DNA of 64,000 nt from Falsihalocynthiibacter halioticoli (GTDB lineage: Bacteria > Pseudomonadota > Alphaproteobacteria > Rhodobacterales > Rhodobacteraceae): assembly GCF_025802015.1 (NCBI RefSeq), contig NZ_JAOYFC010000001.1:310001-374000 (forward strand), read 5' to 3'. Position 1 is the first letter of the stretch. Every line of letters starts with the position of its first letter. Both the position numbers and the translations under genes were made by a program. The notes beneath the pieces are model-generated. The model was not told the DNA's origin, made no database searches, and saw only the letters and a program-made list of their open reading frames with translations. Shown piece by piece: positions 49,735 through 58,748 of the stretch.

Positions 49735-51690
49735 ATGCTTCGCGCCCTCCGAATTCTGATTTTCGCGGCTTTGGTATCTGTTACCTCATTTGTCGCCGCC
49801 AAAGCCCAAACGCAGCAGCAGGGCGAAGCGCTCGCGCGGGCGATGGATCTGGTTCGTGCGCAGGATTGGGACGGGGCAACAGCCGAGGCCCGTAAAGCAG
49901 GAAAAATTGGCGCTGCAGTAGTTGAATGGCACCGTTTGCGCGCGGGGGAAGGGGCATTCTCGGAGTATCAGTCTTTTCTTGCGGTTTATCCGGATTGGCC
50001 GGGGCTTGATTACCTTCGCAAATTCGGGGAATCGAGCTTGCCCCGCGAAGGCGCAGAAGGCCAGATCATCGGATACTTCGTACAGAAGCTCCCGCAAACT
50101 GGAACCGGCGCCTTGGCGCTTTCGCGCGCGTTGCGGTCTGGTGGAGATGGGGACGCAGCCGATGCGTTAATAGTTGATGCATGGCGCAAGATGTCGATGA
50201 CCAAAGAGGAACAGGCATTATTCCTTGCAAATTTCGGCAAGCTGTTGGCGCCCCACCATGAGGCGCGGCTTGATATGTTGCTTTGGCGCGGGCTGTCCGG
50301 CGAGGCAACGGCAATGTTGCCCTATGTCGAAGATGGTTGGCAGAAGTTGGCCAAGGCAAGAATAACGCTGCGCAAGCTTGGGCAGGGTGTTGATTCATTC
50401 ATCGCGGCGGTTCCCGCGCGGCTCGCTGATGATCCGGGGCTGGCCTATGAGCGGTTTGTCTGGCGCGCGCGCAAAGACCGGTATCCGGATGCGATCGAAC
50501 TTATCAAAGAGCGGTCGGTTTCGGCGGAGTTTCTTGGGCAACCCGAAGACTGGGCGCGCCGTCGGGCGATCCTCGCGCGCTGGGAAATGCGCGCTGGGCG
50601 GTATGCCTCGGCCTATGAGGTTGCGGCGAACCACTACCTGACCGAGGGCAGCCACTACATCGATCTTGAATGGCTCGCAGGTTATATTTCTCTACGATAT
50701 CTCAACAAACCAAGCCGAGCGGTCACGCATTTCCGCAACCTTGAAGCGGCCGTGGATACACCGATCAGCCTTGGGCGGGCGTTCTATTGGCAGGGGCGCG
50801 CCCATGAAGCGATGGCGGAGCCCGAAAAAGCCCAAGCCGCTTATCAACGCGGTGGCGCGTACCAAACAAGTTTTTATGGGCAGTTGGCCGCGGAAAAGGC
50901 AGGAATGGCTATGGATCCGGCATTGCTCGGAACAGAGCCATTTCCTAACTGGCAGAATACAAACATTGCCAACTCAACCGTTTTTCAAGCGGGCCTGCTT
51001 CTTCATGCCGCGCGTGAAGGGCGGCTGACGGCGCGGTTTATGTCGCATCTGGCCGAAACGCTCCCGCGTGAAGAACGTGGCGCGCTGGCGGCTTGGGCGA
51101 TGGCAATTGATAATCCCTATGTCGCGCTGCATGTGGCCAAACGTTCGGTGCAATACGGTGATACGCTACATAGTGCATATTACCCTATGCATCCTGTTCA
51201 TCAGATGCAGGGGCTTCCGGTACGGCCGGAGCTAGCCCTCGCGATTGCGCGACGGGAAAGCGAGTTTAACCCGCGGGTCATTTCGGGCGCAGGTGCGCGC
51301 GGCCTGATGCAGGTTATGCCAGGTACGGCGAGCGATGTGTCGAAGAAACTTGGTATTGGCTATGACAAGTCAAAGCTCACTGGCGATTGGCGTTATAATG
51401 CCAAGCTTGGAACAGCGTATCTTGACGGGCTGAACAAACGGTTTGATGGCAACGTCATCCTCGTTGCGGCGGGCTATAACGCTGGGCCGGGGCGCCCGAA
51501 CCGTTGGCTCAAGGAATTCGGCGATCCGCGCAACAGCACCGAAGCGATGATCGACTGGATCGAACATATACCGTTTACCGAAACGCGGAACTATGTGATG
51601 CGTGTTTCCGAGGCGTTGCTTCCTTATCGGGCTCAACTTGCGGGGCAGGCCGTACCTCTTCAGCTTTCAAAGGATATCATTCAGAGATAG
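49735..51690 (+). CDS. Soluble lytic murein transglycosylase (Slt70-like)
   Basis: 651 aa. Signal peptide MLRALRILIFAALVSVTSFV ending near AAKAQ; a long superhelical domain of tandem helices; C-terminal SLT domain with the catalytic Glu in IARRESEFNPRVISGAGARGLMQVMPGTA (about residue 520) and VAAGYNAGPGRPNRWL. ATG 49735 has AAGGA upstream. It trims peptidoglycan in the periplasm. Its end overlaps the convergent DMT gene by 14 nt. The window has a second, MltB-type transglycosylase at 16716-17897. Confidence 0.95.
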   Translation: MLRALRILIFAALVSVTSFVAAKAQTQQQGEALARAMDLVRAQDWDGATAEARKAGKIGAAVVEWHRLRAGEGAFSEYQSFLAVYPDWPGLDYLRKFGESSLPREGAEGQIIGYFVQKLPQTGTGALALSRALRSGGDGDAADALIVDAWRKMSMTKEEQALFLANFGKLLAPHHEARLDMLLWRGLSGEATAMLPYVEDGWQKLAKARITLRKLGQGVDSFIAAVPARLADDPGLAYERFVWRARKDRYPDAIELIKERSVSAEFLGQPEDWARRRAILARWEMRAGRYASAYEVAANHYLTEGSHYIDLEWLAGYISLRYLNKPSRAVTHFRNLEAAVDTPISLGRAFYWQGRAHEAMAEPEKAQAAYQRGGAYQTSFYGQLAAEKAGMAMDPALLGTEPFPNWQNTNIANSTVFQAGLLLHAAREGRLTARFMSHLAETLPREERGALAAWAMAIDNPYVALHVAKRSVQYGDTLHSAYYPMHPVHQMQGLPVRPELALAIARRESEFNPRVISGAGARGLMQVMPGTASDVSKKLGIGYDKSKLTGDWRYNAKLGTAYLDGLNKRFDGNVILVAAGYNAGPGRPNRWLKEFGDPRNSTEAMIDWIEHIPFTETRNYVMRVSEALLPYRAQLAGQAVPLQLSKDIIQR

Positions 51691-52555
51691 CCCGCCTGCG
51701 CTCGCGCCAGAACGTAAACAGCCCTGCGCAAATCACAATTGCAGCGCCAATCGCGACGTTGAGCGGTAGCGTTTCACCAAGGAATGTGATCCCGATTGCA
51801 GAGGCAAACACAAGCTGTAGATATGCAAAGGGCTGAACTGCGCTCGCCTCGGCGACTTCATAGGTGCGGATAAGAAACCAGTGCCCGAGTGCTCCAAACA
51901 TGCAAAGCGATGCCATCCAAAGCCAGTCCGAAGGAGCCATCGATTCCCAAAACCAGACGCCAGCGAGCGTAGCGAAAATAGCGCCCATCGTTCCGGTCCA
52001 GAAGAAGCTGGTCGCAGTCGTATCCTTGCGCGCGACAAAGCGGGTCAGCAAGCTGTAGAGCGCAAACATCAAAGCCGCGATGAATGGCACAATTGCGGCC
52101 GGAGAGAACACAGTAAACCCGGGTTTGAGAATGATCAAAATGCCAACAAACCCAACGCCAATTGCAATGATGCGGGGCCAACCGACCTTTTCGCCGAGAA
52201 TAGGGCCAGAGAGCGCTGCGATGATAAGTGGGTAGCTCGCAAAGATCGCGTGGCTTTCTACGAGCCCAAGAAGCACAAATCCAGCGACCATCACACAGAT
52301 TTCCGCAGCCAAAAGGAACCCACGGGTTGCTTGCAAAAACGGCTGTTGCGTTGCCGCCGCCGCCCGAAGCCCGCCCGCTTGCCGTGCGGCCACGGTTATC
52401 ACGAAAGCCGCAAAAAACCAGTAACGGATCATAACGACCATCATCACGTTGTATTCCGTCGCCAGATACCGTGAAATGCCATCCTGGATAGCGAAAATCG
52501 CGGTTGTGATGACCATGAGCAAAATGCCCAGTTTCGTATTGTTTCCTGCGCTCAC
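51677..52555 (-). CDS. DMT family transporter (EamA domains)
   Basis: 292 aa with ten hydrophobic helices in two EamA repeats, the first starting LGILLMVITTAIFAIQDGISRYLA and the second around LALYSLLTRFVARKDT. SAM/amino-acid exporters of Rickettsiales and Roseobacter belong to this group, but the substrate is unknown. Its ATG overlaps the mnmD stop (ATGA). Confidence 0.88.
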   Translation of the reverse strand: MSAGNNTKLGILLMVITTAIFAIQDGISRYLATEYNVMMVVMIRYWFFAAFVITVAARQAGGLRAAAATQQPFLQATRGFLLAAEICVMVAGFVLLGLVESHAIFASYPLIIAALSGPILGEKVGWPRIIAIGVGFVGILIILKPGFTVFSPAAIVPFIAALMFALYSLLTRFVARKDTTATSFFWTGTMGAIFATLAGVWFWESMAPSDWLWMASLCMFGALGHWFLIRTYEVAEASAVQPFAYLQLVFASAIGITFLGETLPLNVAIGAAIVICAGLFTFWRERRRAISE

Positions 52556-53232
52556 GTTTTGCTTTCCAATTTTCCGATTGTCATGTGGCGTTTGCGGCCA
52601 AATCCTTTGACCCTCTCCACAGCGAAGCCGCTCTCAGCCAGCGATTTGCGGACAAATCCAGCGGCGGTATAGGTGGCGAATGTTCCGTTTGGTGCTGTGT
52701 GTTGTGCGACCTCGGCCATGAGGTGGGGCTCCCACAACTCTGGGTTTTTCGCGGGTGAAAACCCGTCGAGGAACCACGCATCAGCCGCTCCGTTCCAGTC
52801 CTTGAGCGTGGTGCGGGCGTCACCGATGATGATATCCGCAATCAGTTCCTCTGTTTCGAATTGATAATTGCCTGCGGCGATCTCCTCCAACATCGGGCCC
52901 GCAACGCTCAGCGCCTCGGGAAAGGCAGCAAGCGCGCGCTCCATATCGTCGGCTGCCATCGGGAACGCCTCAAAACTCGTGAAACGAAACCGCCCGGATT
53001 GTCCGGACTTCCGCCACGCCAAGAGCGCCGCCAAGAGGTTTAGCCCCGTGCCAAACCCGAGTTCGGCGATCTGAAAACCGTCACAAAACCGCGCGGGCAG
53101 TTCATTTCCGTCAAGAAAGACATGGGTTGTCTCGGCAAGCCCGTCATTGAGCGAGAAATAGGGATCGTCGAATTTGCGGCTAATCGGCGTCTCCCCTTCG
53201 CGCCATTCCAGTTCTGCTTGCTGGTTCTTCAT
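52552..53232 (-). CDS. mnmD: tRNA 5-aminomethyl-2-thiouridine methyltransferase (MnmD/MnmC-N)
   Basis: 226 aa, the size of a stand-alone MnmC N-terminal domain. It starts NQQAELEWREGETPISRKFDDPYFSLNDGL, with SAM motif IAELGFGTGLNLLAALLAW (about residues 55-73) and DAWFLDGFSPAKNPELW, where the DGFSPAKNP loop is diagnostic for MnmC/MnmD. It adds the final methyl to make mnm5s2U34 in tRNA. ATG 53232 has GGGA upstream. Divergent from an FAD oxidoreductase gene that resembles the other half of MnmC. Confidence 0.93.
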   Translation of the reverse strand: MKNQQAELEWREGETPISRKFDDPYFSLNDGLAETTHVFLDGNELPARFCDGFQIAELGFGTGLNLLAALLAWRKSGQSGRFRFTSFEAFPMAADDMERALAAFPEALSVAGPMLEEIAAGNYQFETEELIADIIIGDARTTLKDWNGAADAWFLDGFSPAKNPELWEPHLMAEVAQHTAPNGTFATYTAAGFVRKSLAESGFAVERVKGFGRKRHMTIGKLESKT

Positions 53233-53293
53233 TCCCAAATGTCCTACATGTGCCGCAACGGCGCGACAATGAGCAAGGTCGAGGGGATTTGCA

Positions 53294-54355
53294 ATGGCGG
53301 AAATTACCATTATGGGCGCGGGCGCTTTTGGCCTCTCCATTGCTTTTCTTTGTGCGAAGGCTGGCGCCAAGGTGCGCGTTCTTGAGAAAGATCATATTGG
53401 CGCAGGGTCTAGCGGCGGACTTGTTGGCGCACTGGCTCCACATACACCTGAGCGGTGGAACAGTAAGAAACAGTTTCAGTTTGAGAGCCTTGTTATGGCA
53501 GAGCCGTTCTGGCGCGAGGTTGAAGAAATTTCAAACGAAGCCACGGGCTATGGCCGTATTGGGCGATTGCAACCGATCAATACAGAGCGGATGCTGGAGC
53601 TTGCCCAAGAACGCGCCGAATTCGCCAAAGACCATTGGCGCGGCAAAGCGGAGTGGCGGGTTGTTTCTGCGGCTGAGTTTGGGGAATGGGCGCCCAAGAG
53701 TGAAACTGGGCTGCTTGTTCACGATACACTCTCTGCTCGGATGCATCCGCGGCTCGCAACCCGTGCACTCGCAAGCGCCATCCAGAAGCTTGGTGGTGAG
53801 ATTACCCTTGGGCAAGACACCCCACCCGCGAACGCCAAAACCGTGATCTGGGCCACCGGTGCGGCAGGGTTAGAGGCGCTGTCATCTGAGTTTGATGCCC
53901 CCATTGGCGCGGGCGAAAAGGGGCAGGCGGCCCTGCTTGGCTTGAGTATAGAGGGGAAGCCGCAGCTTTACGCCAACAGCATACACGTCATTCCACATGC
54001 CAATGGGACAACCGCAATCGGTTCCACCACGGAACGCGATTTTAACGACGCAGGCGAAACCGACGATCTGCTTGATGACCTGCTCGCCAAAACGCGCGAG
54101 ACGTTTCCTGTTTTAGCAAATGCGCCGGTAATTGAGCGTTGGGCGGGCGCGCGCCCGCGGAGCCAAACGCGCGCGCCGATTGTAGGGCGCTATCCGGGGC
54201 ACGACGGGCAATTTATCGCGAATGGTGGCTTCAAGATCGGCTTTGGAATGGCGCCCAAGCTTGCGCAATGCATGGCGGAATTGGTCCTTGAGGGACGTGA
54301 TGCCATCCCAGACGAATTCAAGCCGGAGCGTAGTATTCCGTCTGCTTCCGCCTAG
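53294..54355 (+). CDS. FAD-dependent oxidoreductase, DAO family (possible MnmC C-domain counterpart)
   Basis: 353 aa. N-terminal FAD motif ITIMGAGAFGLSIAFLCAKAGAKVRVLEKD with LVGALAPHTPERW (glycine-rich GG doublet region), and ending with RPRSQTRAPIVGRYPGHDGQFIANGGFKIGFGMAP, which closes the D-amino-acid-oxidase fold. It could be an amino-acid oxidase, but its place 61 nt from mnmD in divergent orientation suggests the cmnm5s2U oxidoreductase half of MnmC. Overlaps the polyprenyl synthase stop by 4 nt. Confidence 0.85.
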   Translation: MAEITIMGAGAFGLSIAFLCAKAGAKVRVLEKDHIGAGSSGGLVGALAPHTPERWNSKKQFQFESLVMAEPFWREVEEISNEATGYGRIGRLQPINTERMLELAQERAEFAKDHWRGKAEWRVVSAAEFGEWAPKSETGLLVHDTLSARMHPRLATRALASAIQKLGGEITLGQDTPPANAKTVIWATGAAGLEALSSEFDAPIGAGEKGQAALLGLSIEGKPQLYANSIHVIPHANGTTAIGSTTERDFNDAGETDDLLDDLLAKTRETFPVLANAPVIERWAGARPRSQTRAPIVGRYPGHDGQFIANGGFKIGFGMAPKLAQCMAELVLEGRDAIPDEFKPERSIPSASA

Positions 54356-55353
54356 TTTACCCGCGCCACAACGTAATCCGCGATGTCTGAAAGCATGTCT
54401 CGGATCGGATCGTTGGGAAGTGCTTCAAGGGCGGATTTCGCTTTTGCGGCCCAGTTGAGTGCATCTGCTCGAGTTGCCTCTAGTGCGCCGTGCTTTGCCA
54501 GAAGATCGAGCGCGTGCTCAAGATCGCCGTCACGCTGATTACCTTTTTCAATCGTACGCTCCCAGAACGCACGCTCCTCGGAGTCTGCCTTGGCCACGGC
54601 TTTGATCACAGGAAGCGTTAGTTTGCGCTCGCGGAAATCATCGCCGATGTTTTTGCCTGTGGCGTCGCTGCCCCAGTAATCCAGCAAATCATCAACGATC
54701 TGGAAGCAAATGCCGAGTGAATCGCCATAATCAAACAGTGCTTTGGTTACGGGGTCCGGTGCGCCAGCAATAACACCGCCAACTTCGGTCGCCGCTGAAA
54801 AAAGCGCGGCGGTTTTGCCGCGCACGACCTGTAGGTAAATTGCCTCATCGGTACGCAAATCTTGCGCCGCGGTAAGCTGTAGCACTTCACCTTCTGCGAT
54901 GGTGGCCGAAGCGTTGGCGAGAATATCAAGAACCCGAAGACTCCCTGTTTCGACCATCAGCTGAAAGCTGCGGGAAAAGAGATAATCGCCGACGAGGATT
55001 GACGATTTATTGTCCCATAAGAGGTTCGCCGTAGGCCGCCCGCGCCGCTGTCCGCTTTCGTCAACGACATCGTCGTGCAAAAGGGTTGCTGTGTGGATGA
55101 ACTCAACCGTGGCCGCGAGGTGGATGTGATAGGGGCCGTCATAGCCGCAGATCCGTGCCGCAGCGAGCGTCAGCATCGGGCGAAGTCGCTTGCCTCCAGC
55201 TTCGACAAGATGCGCCGTTACCTCTGGGATACGTGGCGCGTGTTCTGATGCCATCCGAGTTCGGATGAGCGAATTTACTTGCGAAAGTTCTGTTGCCAGC
55301 GCGGCACTTAGCCGTTCATGCGGCTTAACTGTGGCCTCGTCCAATCCCATCAC
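54352..55353 (-). CDS. Polyprenyl diphosphate synthase (ubiquinone side chain)
   Basis: 333 aa, the usual size of octa-/decaprenyl diphosphate synthases. First Asp-rich motif LLHDDVVDESGQRRGRPTANLLW (DDxxD) and second IVDDLLDYWG are intact. Isoprenoid length is set by the residues before the first motif (FIHTATL), consistent with a long-chain product, and alphaproteobacteria use UQ-10. It would use IPP made by the MEP enzymes (ispE and ispH are in the window). A start three bases downstream is equally possible. Confidence 0.94.
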   Translation of the reverse strand: MMGLDEATVKPHERLSAALATELSQVNSLIRTRMASEHAPRIPEVTAHLVEAGGKRLRPMLTLAAARICGYDGPYHIHLAATVEFIHTATLLHDDVVDESGQRRGRPTANLLWDNKSSILVGDYLFSRSFQLMVETGSLRVLDILANASATIAEGEVLQLTAAQDLRTDEAIYLQVVRGKTAALFSAATEVGGVIAGAPDPVTKALFDYGDSLGICFQIVDDLLDYWGSDATGKNIGDDFRERKLTLPVIKAVAKADSEERAFWERTIEKGNQRDGDLEHALDLLAKHGALEATRADALNWAAKAKSALEALPNDPIRDMLSDIADYVVARVN

Positions 55354-55405
55354 GCTCTCGTCATCCCCCTCGACAAATGGATGCTTTGGGTCTTACATCC
55401 CCGAT

Positions 55406-55624
55406 ATGAAAGAGCTTCTTAGAACAAACGATCCGACAGTCATTGCCTTCGCGCAGGCGCTCCTTCAAGGGGAGGGTATAGACTGCTTTGAAATGGACGT
55501 AAATATAAGCATCCTCGAAGGGTCCATTGGCATATTGCCGCGCCGCTTGATGGTGCGCGATCAGGATCATTTCCGCGCAAGTGCCGTGATCCGAGATAAC
55601 GAAATTCCGACCGGACAAGACTAA
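55406..55624 (+). CDS. DUF2007 small protein
   Basis: 72 aa, MKELLRTNDPTVIAFAQALLQGEGIDCFEMD then ILEGSIGILPRRLMVRDQD, the DUF2007 (putative signal transducing) pattern: a small beta-alpha-beta-beta fold. Start ATG 55406; a longer open frame upstream is a shadow of the polyprenyl synthase gene. Its stop overlaps the methyltransferase start (TAATG). Divergent from the polyprenyl synthase gene. Confidence 0.85.
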   Translation: MKELLRTNDPTVIAFAQALLQGEGIDCFEMDVNISILEGSIGILPRRLMVRDQDHFRASAVIRDNEIPTGQD

Positions 55625-56379
55625 TGGGCTTTGCCTCTGTCACAAAAGATGCCTTCCTCGGCGGGAAGCTCCAGATTTTGCAACCCGAAGTGGGCTATCG
55701 CGCAGGGGCGGATCCGGTGCTTTTGGCCGCATCGGTTCCGGCGTCGAGTGGCGAAAGCGTCTTGGAGCTTGGGTGTGGTGTTGGTACCGCGCTTTTGTGT
55801 CTGGGTGCTCGGGTGAGCGGGCTTGACCTGACGGGCGTTGAGCTACAGGCGGACTACGCTGACCTTGCGCGCAAGAATGCCGAAGCAAACGGACATGTTG
55901 CAGAGATCGTTTGTGCTGACCTGCGCGCGATGCCACTCAGTGTGCGAGATCGGCAATTTCATCATGTAATCGCAAACCCTCCCTATTACGTTGAAAAGCG
56001 CCGCAAGAAATCTGGGGACGCGGGCAAGGAAACCGCATTTACAGAAGACGCGCCGCTTGGGCTTTGGATTGAAACAGCGGCCAAGCGGCTTCGGCCTAAA
56101 GGTGTGCTTTCGGTTGTTCAGGATGTGGAGCGCTTGCCCGAGTTGCTCGCCGAAACGCGGGAACATCTTGGGAGTATTGAAGTCTTACCTGTGACTGGTC
56201 GTGTTGGGCGCGGGGCGCATCGCGTATTGATGCGCGCGCGCAAAGGGGGCAGGGCAGAGTTCAAACTACATGCTCCGCTTCACCTTCATGAAGGGCGGGA
56301 TCACGTTAAGGATGCAGACAGTTACTTGCCAGAGATCAGAGCGATTCTCCGCGATGGGGCCGCGTTAAACTTTCCGTGA
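55624..56379 (+). CDS. tRNA1(Val) (adenine37-N6)-methyltransferase-like protein
   Basis: 251 aa. SAM motif VLELGCGVGTALLCLGARV (about residues 41-59) and the N6-adenine motif NPPYYVEKRRKKS fix it as an NPPY methyltransferase of the TrmN6/YfiC kind. The N-terminal FLGGKLQILQPEVGYRAGADPVLLAAS is the family head. It starts by sharing bases with the DUF2007 stop. The target as tRNA(Val) is by homology only. Confidence 0.92.
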   Translation: MGFASVTKDAFLGGKLQILQPEVGYRAGADPVLLAASVPASSGESVLELGCGVGTALLCLGARVSGLDLTGVELQADYADLARKNAEANGHVAEIVCADLRAMPLSVRDRQFHHVIANPPYYVEKRRKKSGDAGKETAFTEDAPLGLWIETAAKRLRPKGVLSVVQDVERLPELLAETREHLGSIEVLPVTGRVGRGAHRVLMRARKGGRAEFKLHAPLHLHEGRDHVKDADSYLPEIRAILRDGAALNFP

Positions 56380-56517
56380 ACTCCAGAAAATTAAGGGAAT
56401 TCCGAGGGTTCCGTTAGGGAAGCGAAAAATAGCGACACTTGTAACGAGAAACGTGACAATTATGTAAAATTATGCTCCTCTAGGAGCGTAGCATTTCAAC
56501 AAAAAAGGAGGACGACT

Positions 56518-56685
56518 ATGACCATGAGTTCGCATTTGCAGGAGCTCCGGAGGAAACACGAAAACCTCTCCCATGACGTCGAAGCCGCACAGCGCAGCCC
56601 CTCGACGGATGACCTTGTCGTTGCGGAACTGAAGAAGCAAAAACTCCGGTTGAAAGAAGAAATCAACAGGTTGTCCGCTCAATAG
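56518..56685 (+). CDS. DUF465 (YdcH-type) small protein
   Basis: 55 aa: a short charged helical protein with SHLQELRRKHENLSHDVEAA and AELKKQKLRLKEEINRL, the DUF465 hallmark. The ribosome site AAGGAGG lies upstream of ATG 56518. Function unknown; E. coli YdcH is a relative. The leader 56380-56517 contains a GCTCCT/AGGAGC hairpin and possible promoter boxes but no other gene. Convergent with the DMT gene. Confidence 0.85.
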   Translation: MTMSSHLQELRRKHENLSHDVEAAQRSPSTDDLVVAELKKQKLRLKEEINRLSAQ

Positions 56686-56696
56686 CGAACCCAAAA

Positions 56697-57557
56697 CTAT
56701 GATTTTGCGCTGGCGCGTGCCGCCAGTGCAGCCCCGCCAGCGATCAGCGCAGATGCAAGCGCAAGCGACCAGCTTGGTGCAGCAATTCCAGCGAGAATAA
56801 GCGCCAGTGTCGACAGGATCGGGGCAGCGTAAGAGGCGACGCCAAGCAATTGGACGTCGCCTTTTTTCATGCCGATATCCCAAACGAAAAAAGCTATCCC
56901 AACAGGGCCAATTCCAAGTCCGATCAATGCGAGCCAAGTGAGGGGCGTTTCCGGCCAGATGGTTTCTTCGAAGGCAAGATGTGCAGTGAATGAAAGCGCA
57001 GAGGTCAGTAGGCAAAACACAGTGACAGAGGCCGTTGGCGTTGCGCTTAACCGCCGAGAAATCACGGAATAGCTCGCCCAGACCACAGCGCAACAAAGCG
57101 CAAGCGCGTAGCCGGTTAGATGCTCTGCTTCAAATCCTGTCCCGCCCCCAAGCAAAACCGCAGCGCCCGTAAAGCCAAGGGCGGCGCCGACCAGATGCAT
57201 CGCGCGCAAGTTTTCTCCTGGCAATAGCCCGCTAAACAAAACAATGAGTAGAGGCCAAAGGTAAGCGATTAACCCTGCTTCTGCTGGAGGGGCCATGCGC
57301 AATGCTGAAAAGTAAAGAAAGTGGTAACCAAACAGCCCAGCAGTGCCGAAAGCATAGATTTTCCAACTGATACCGCGCAGAGCCGAAAATTCGCCATTCA
57401 TCGCAATCCAGATCAACCCGAGCGCGCCACCAATCGCAAAGGCAACTGCATTGACTTGCAATGGAGGGAGCGGCGCTGTTCCGACGGTAAAAAGTGCCAG
57501 AAGCGCCCAAAGCAAAATGGCAATACTGCCGATTGCGGTTGCTGTAGCTTTGGTCAT
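56697..57557 (-). CDS. DMT family transporter, YddG-like
   Basis: 286 aa with ten hydrophobic helices in two EamA repeats. PPAEAGLIAYLWPLLIVLFSGLLPGE is the usual pattern of the YddG (aromatic amino-acid exporter) group, with the second repeat near YALALCCAVVWASYSVISRRL. Its ATG is the end of the LysR-type regulator gene (ATGA overlap), so regulator and transporter are one operon. The substrate is inferred only. Confidence 0.88.
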   Translation of the reverse strand: MTKATATAIGSIAILLWALLALFTVGTAPLPPLQVNAVAFAIGGALGLIWIAMNGEFSALRGISWKIYAFGTAGLFGYHFLYFSALRMAPPAEAGLIAYLWPLLIVLFSGLLPGENLRAMHLVGAALGFTGAAVLLGGGTGFEAEHLTGYALALCCAVVWASYSVISRRLSATPTASVTVFCLLTSALSFTAHLAFEETIWPETPLTWLALIGLGIGPVGIAFFVWDIGMKKGDVQLLGVASYAAPILSTLALILAGIAAPSWSLALASALIAGGAALAARASAKS

Positions 57558-58498
57558 GTTGCGAGGTCTTCTTCGTCGATGAAGTCGTGTTTGTCTGAGA
57601 ATGGTTGCATTTCCTTAACCTCATTAAACAGCCAAGTCTCAAATCGTGCGAGATGGGGGCGTGTTTCCGCACCCAACGGGCAAATGTAGCGGTAACGGTG
57701 CTTCGTGCGAATTGCGAGCCGGAATGGCGCTACAAGATGGCCGTCACGAATGGCCTGTTCGGCAAGAGAGTAGCGTCCGAAAACCACACCTGATCCGGCA
57801 AGTGCAGCGGAGTGGGCGTGATCTGCATCGGCGAAGCGCGGGCCATTTTCTGGTGGGTCGGGCAAGCCCTGAGCGGCAAACCAGCTGCTCCATGCCAGGC
57901 CATCTTTGCGGAACGGATAAATATCTTGGTGCAGCAAAGTCGCGCCAAGTAAGTCGCGGGGTGTGCGATACTGTTCCGCAAGCGCGGGTGTCATCATCGG
58001 CGTAACCCACTCGTTGATTAGAGTGCGCGAGTAAACACCTTTGTCGCCGCCAGGGCCGAAACGAATAGCGGCATCAACATCGTCACGCGCGAGGTCCATC
58101 ATACGCAGCGTTGCAGAAAAACGGAGTTCGATATCCGGCTCCGCTTGCACAAAACCGTATAATCGCGGCGCGAGCCATTTTGTGGTGAACGCGGGGCCTG
58201 CTGTGATGATGAGTACACTATGGTCGGCCTGTCTGCGCGCTGTGCGCCAAGCGTGGTTCAGGTGGCTAAAGCCATCCGTAAGGCTCGGGGCAAGTGCGGC
58301 GCCTGCTTCTGTTAATTCAACGGCGCGATTAAGGCGCTTAAAAACTGGTGTGCCAAGATGAGCTTCCAGCGATTTGATCTGAAAGCTCAGGGCCGCAGGC
58401 GTGACGTGAAGCTCATCGGCGGCGCGTGCAAAGCTCATGTGGCGCGCAGCCGCTTCAAAGGCTCTTAGGGCTGTGAGTGGCGGGAGTGCGTCAGACAT
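57554..58498 (-). CDS. LysR-type transcriptional regulator (GcvA-like)
   Basis: 314 aa. N-terminal winged HTH: LPPLTALRAFEAAARHMSFARAADELHVTPAALSFQIKSLEAHLG, with ligand-binding domain from about residue 90. The opening LPPLTALRAFEAA is typical of the GcvA subgroup. It overlaps the downstream DMT exporter by 4 nt, so control of that exporter is likely. A near-perfect inverted repeat touches its start codon on the upstream side (58499-58523). Confidence 0.94.
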   Translation of the reverse strand: MSDALPPLTALRAFEAAARHMSFARAADELHVTPAALSFQIKSLEAHLGTPVFKRLNRAVELTEAGAALAPSLTDGFSHLNHAWRTARRQADHSVLIITAGPAFTTKWLAPRLYGFVQAEPDIELRFSATLRMMDLARDDVDAAIRFGPGGDKGVYSRTLINEWVTPMMTPALAEQYRTPRDLLGATLLHQDIYPFRKDGLAWSSWFAAQGLPDPPENGPRFADADHAHSAALAGSGVVFGRYSLAEQAIRDGHLVAPFRLAIRTKHRYRYICPLGAETRPHLARFETWLFNEVKEMQPFSDKHDFIDEEDLAT

Positions 58499-58523
58499 TT
58501 CAGATAAGTAAAACTTAACTGAA
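58499..58523. promoter_or_regulatory. Inverted repeat at the LysR start, probable LysR operator
   Basis: TTCAGATAAGT (58499-58509) and ACTTAACTGAA (58513-58523) are inverted repeats with one mismatch and a 3-nt AAA spacer, a T-N11-A containing LTTR-type box. It abuts the LysR ATG (58498) and lies 81 nt before the small gene at 58605, so it may control both divergent transcripts. Confidence 0.6.
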
Positions 58524-58604
58524 GGTATGAAAAGTCTCGTTTGTCAGTTTTTTCAGGCCGACTATGTTTGTTTGCAACAGGAAAACAAACCCAAAGGAGA
58601 TGCC

Positions 58605-58748
58605 ATGTATATCGTGACCTCAGACCCGCATCACCGCGAGATCATTGAGAGAGCCCATGTCGAGCGCGCCAAAGCGTTTCGGAAATTCTTCGGGCTTCAG
58701 CGTTTTGCCGCTCGAACCGCCCAAAACGGCAAGGTCGTTACGGCATAA
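58605..58748 (+). CDS. Small basic protein of a Rhodobacterales-type family
   Basis: 47 aa, MYIVTSDPHHREIIERAHVERAKAF followed by RKFFGLQRFAAR and a short tail. AAAGGAGA lies 6 nt before the ATG; a longer open frame from 58527 is unlikely. It looks like the small proteins called the RSP_7527 family in Rhodobacterales (recalled, not checked); function unknown. No signal peptide or membrane helix. Divergent from the LysR gene; the terminator of phaB lies directly downstream. Confidence 0.72.
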   Translation: MYIVTSDPHHREIIERAHVERAKAFRKFFGLQRFAARTAQNGKVVTA

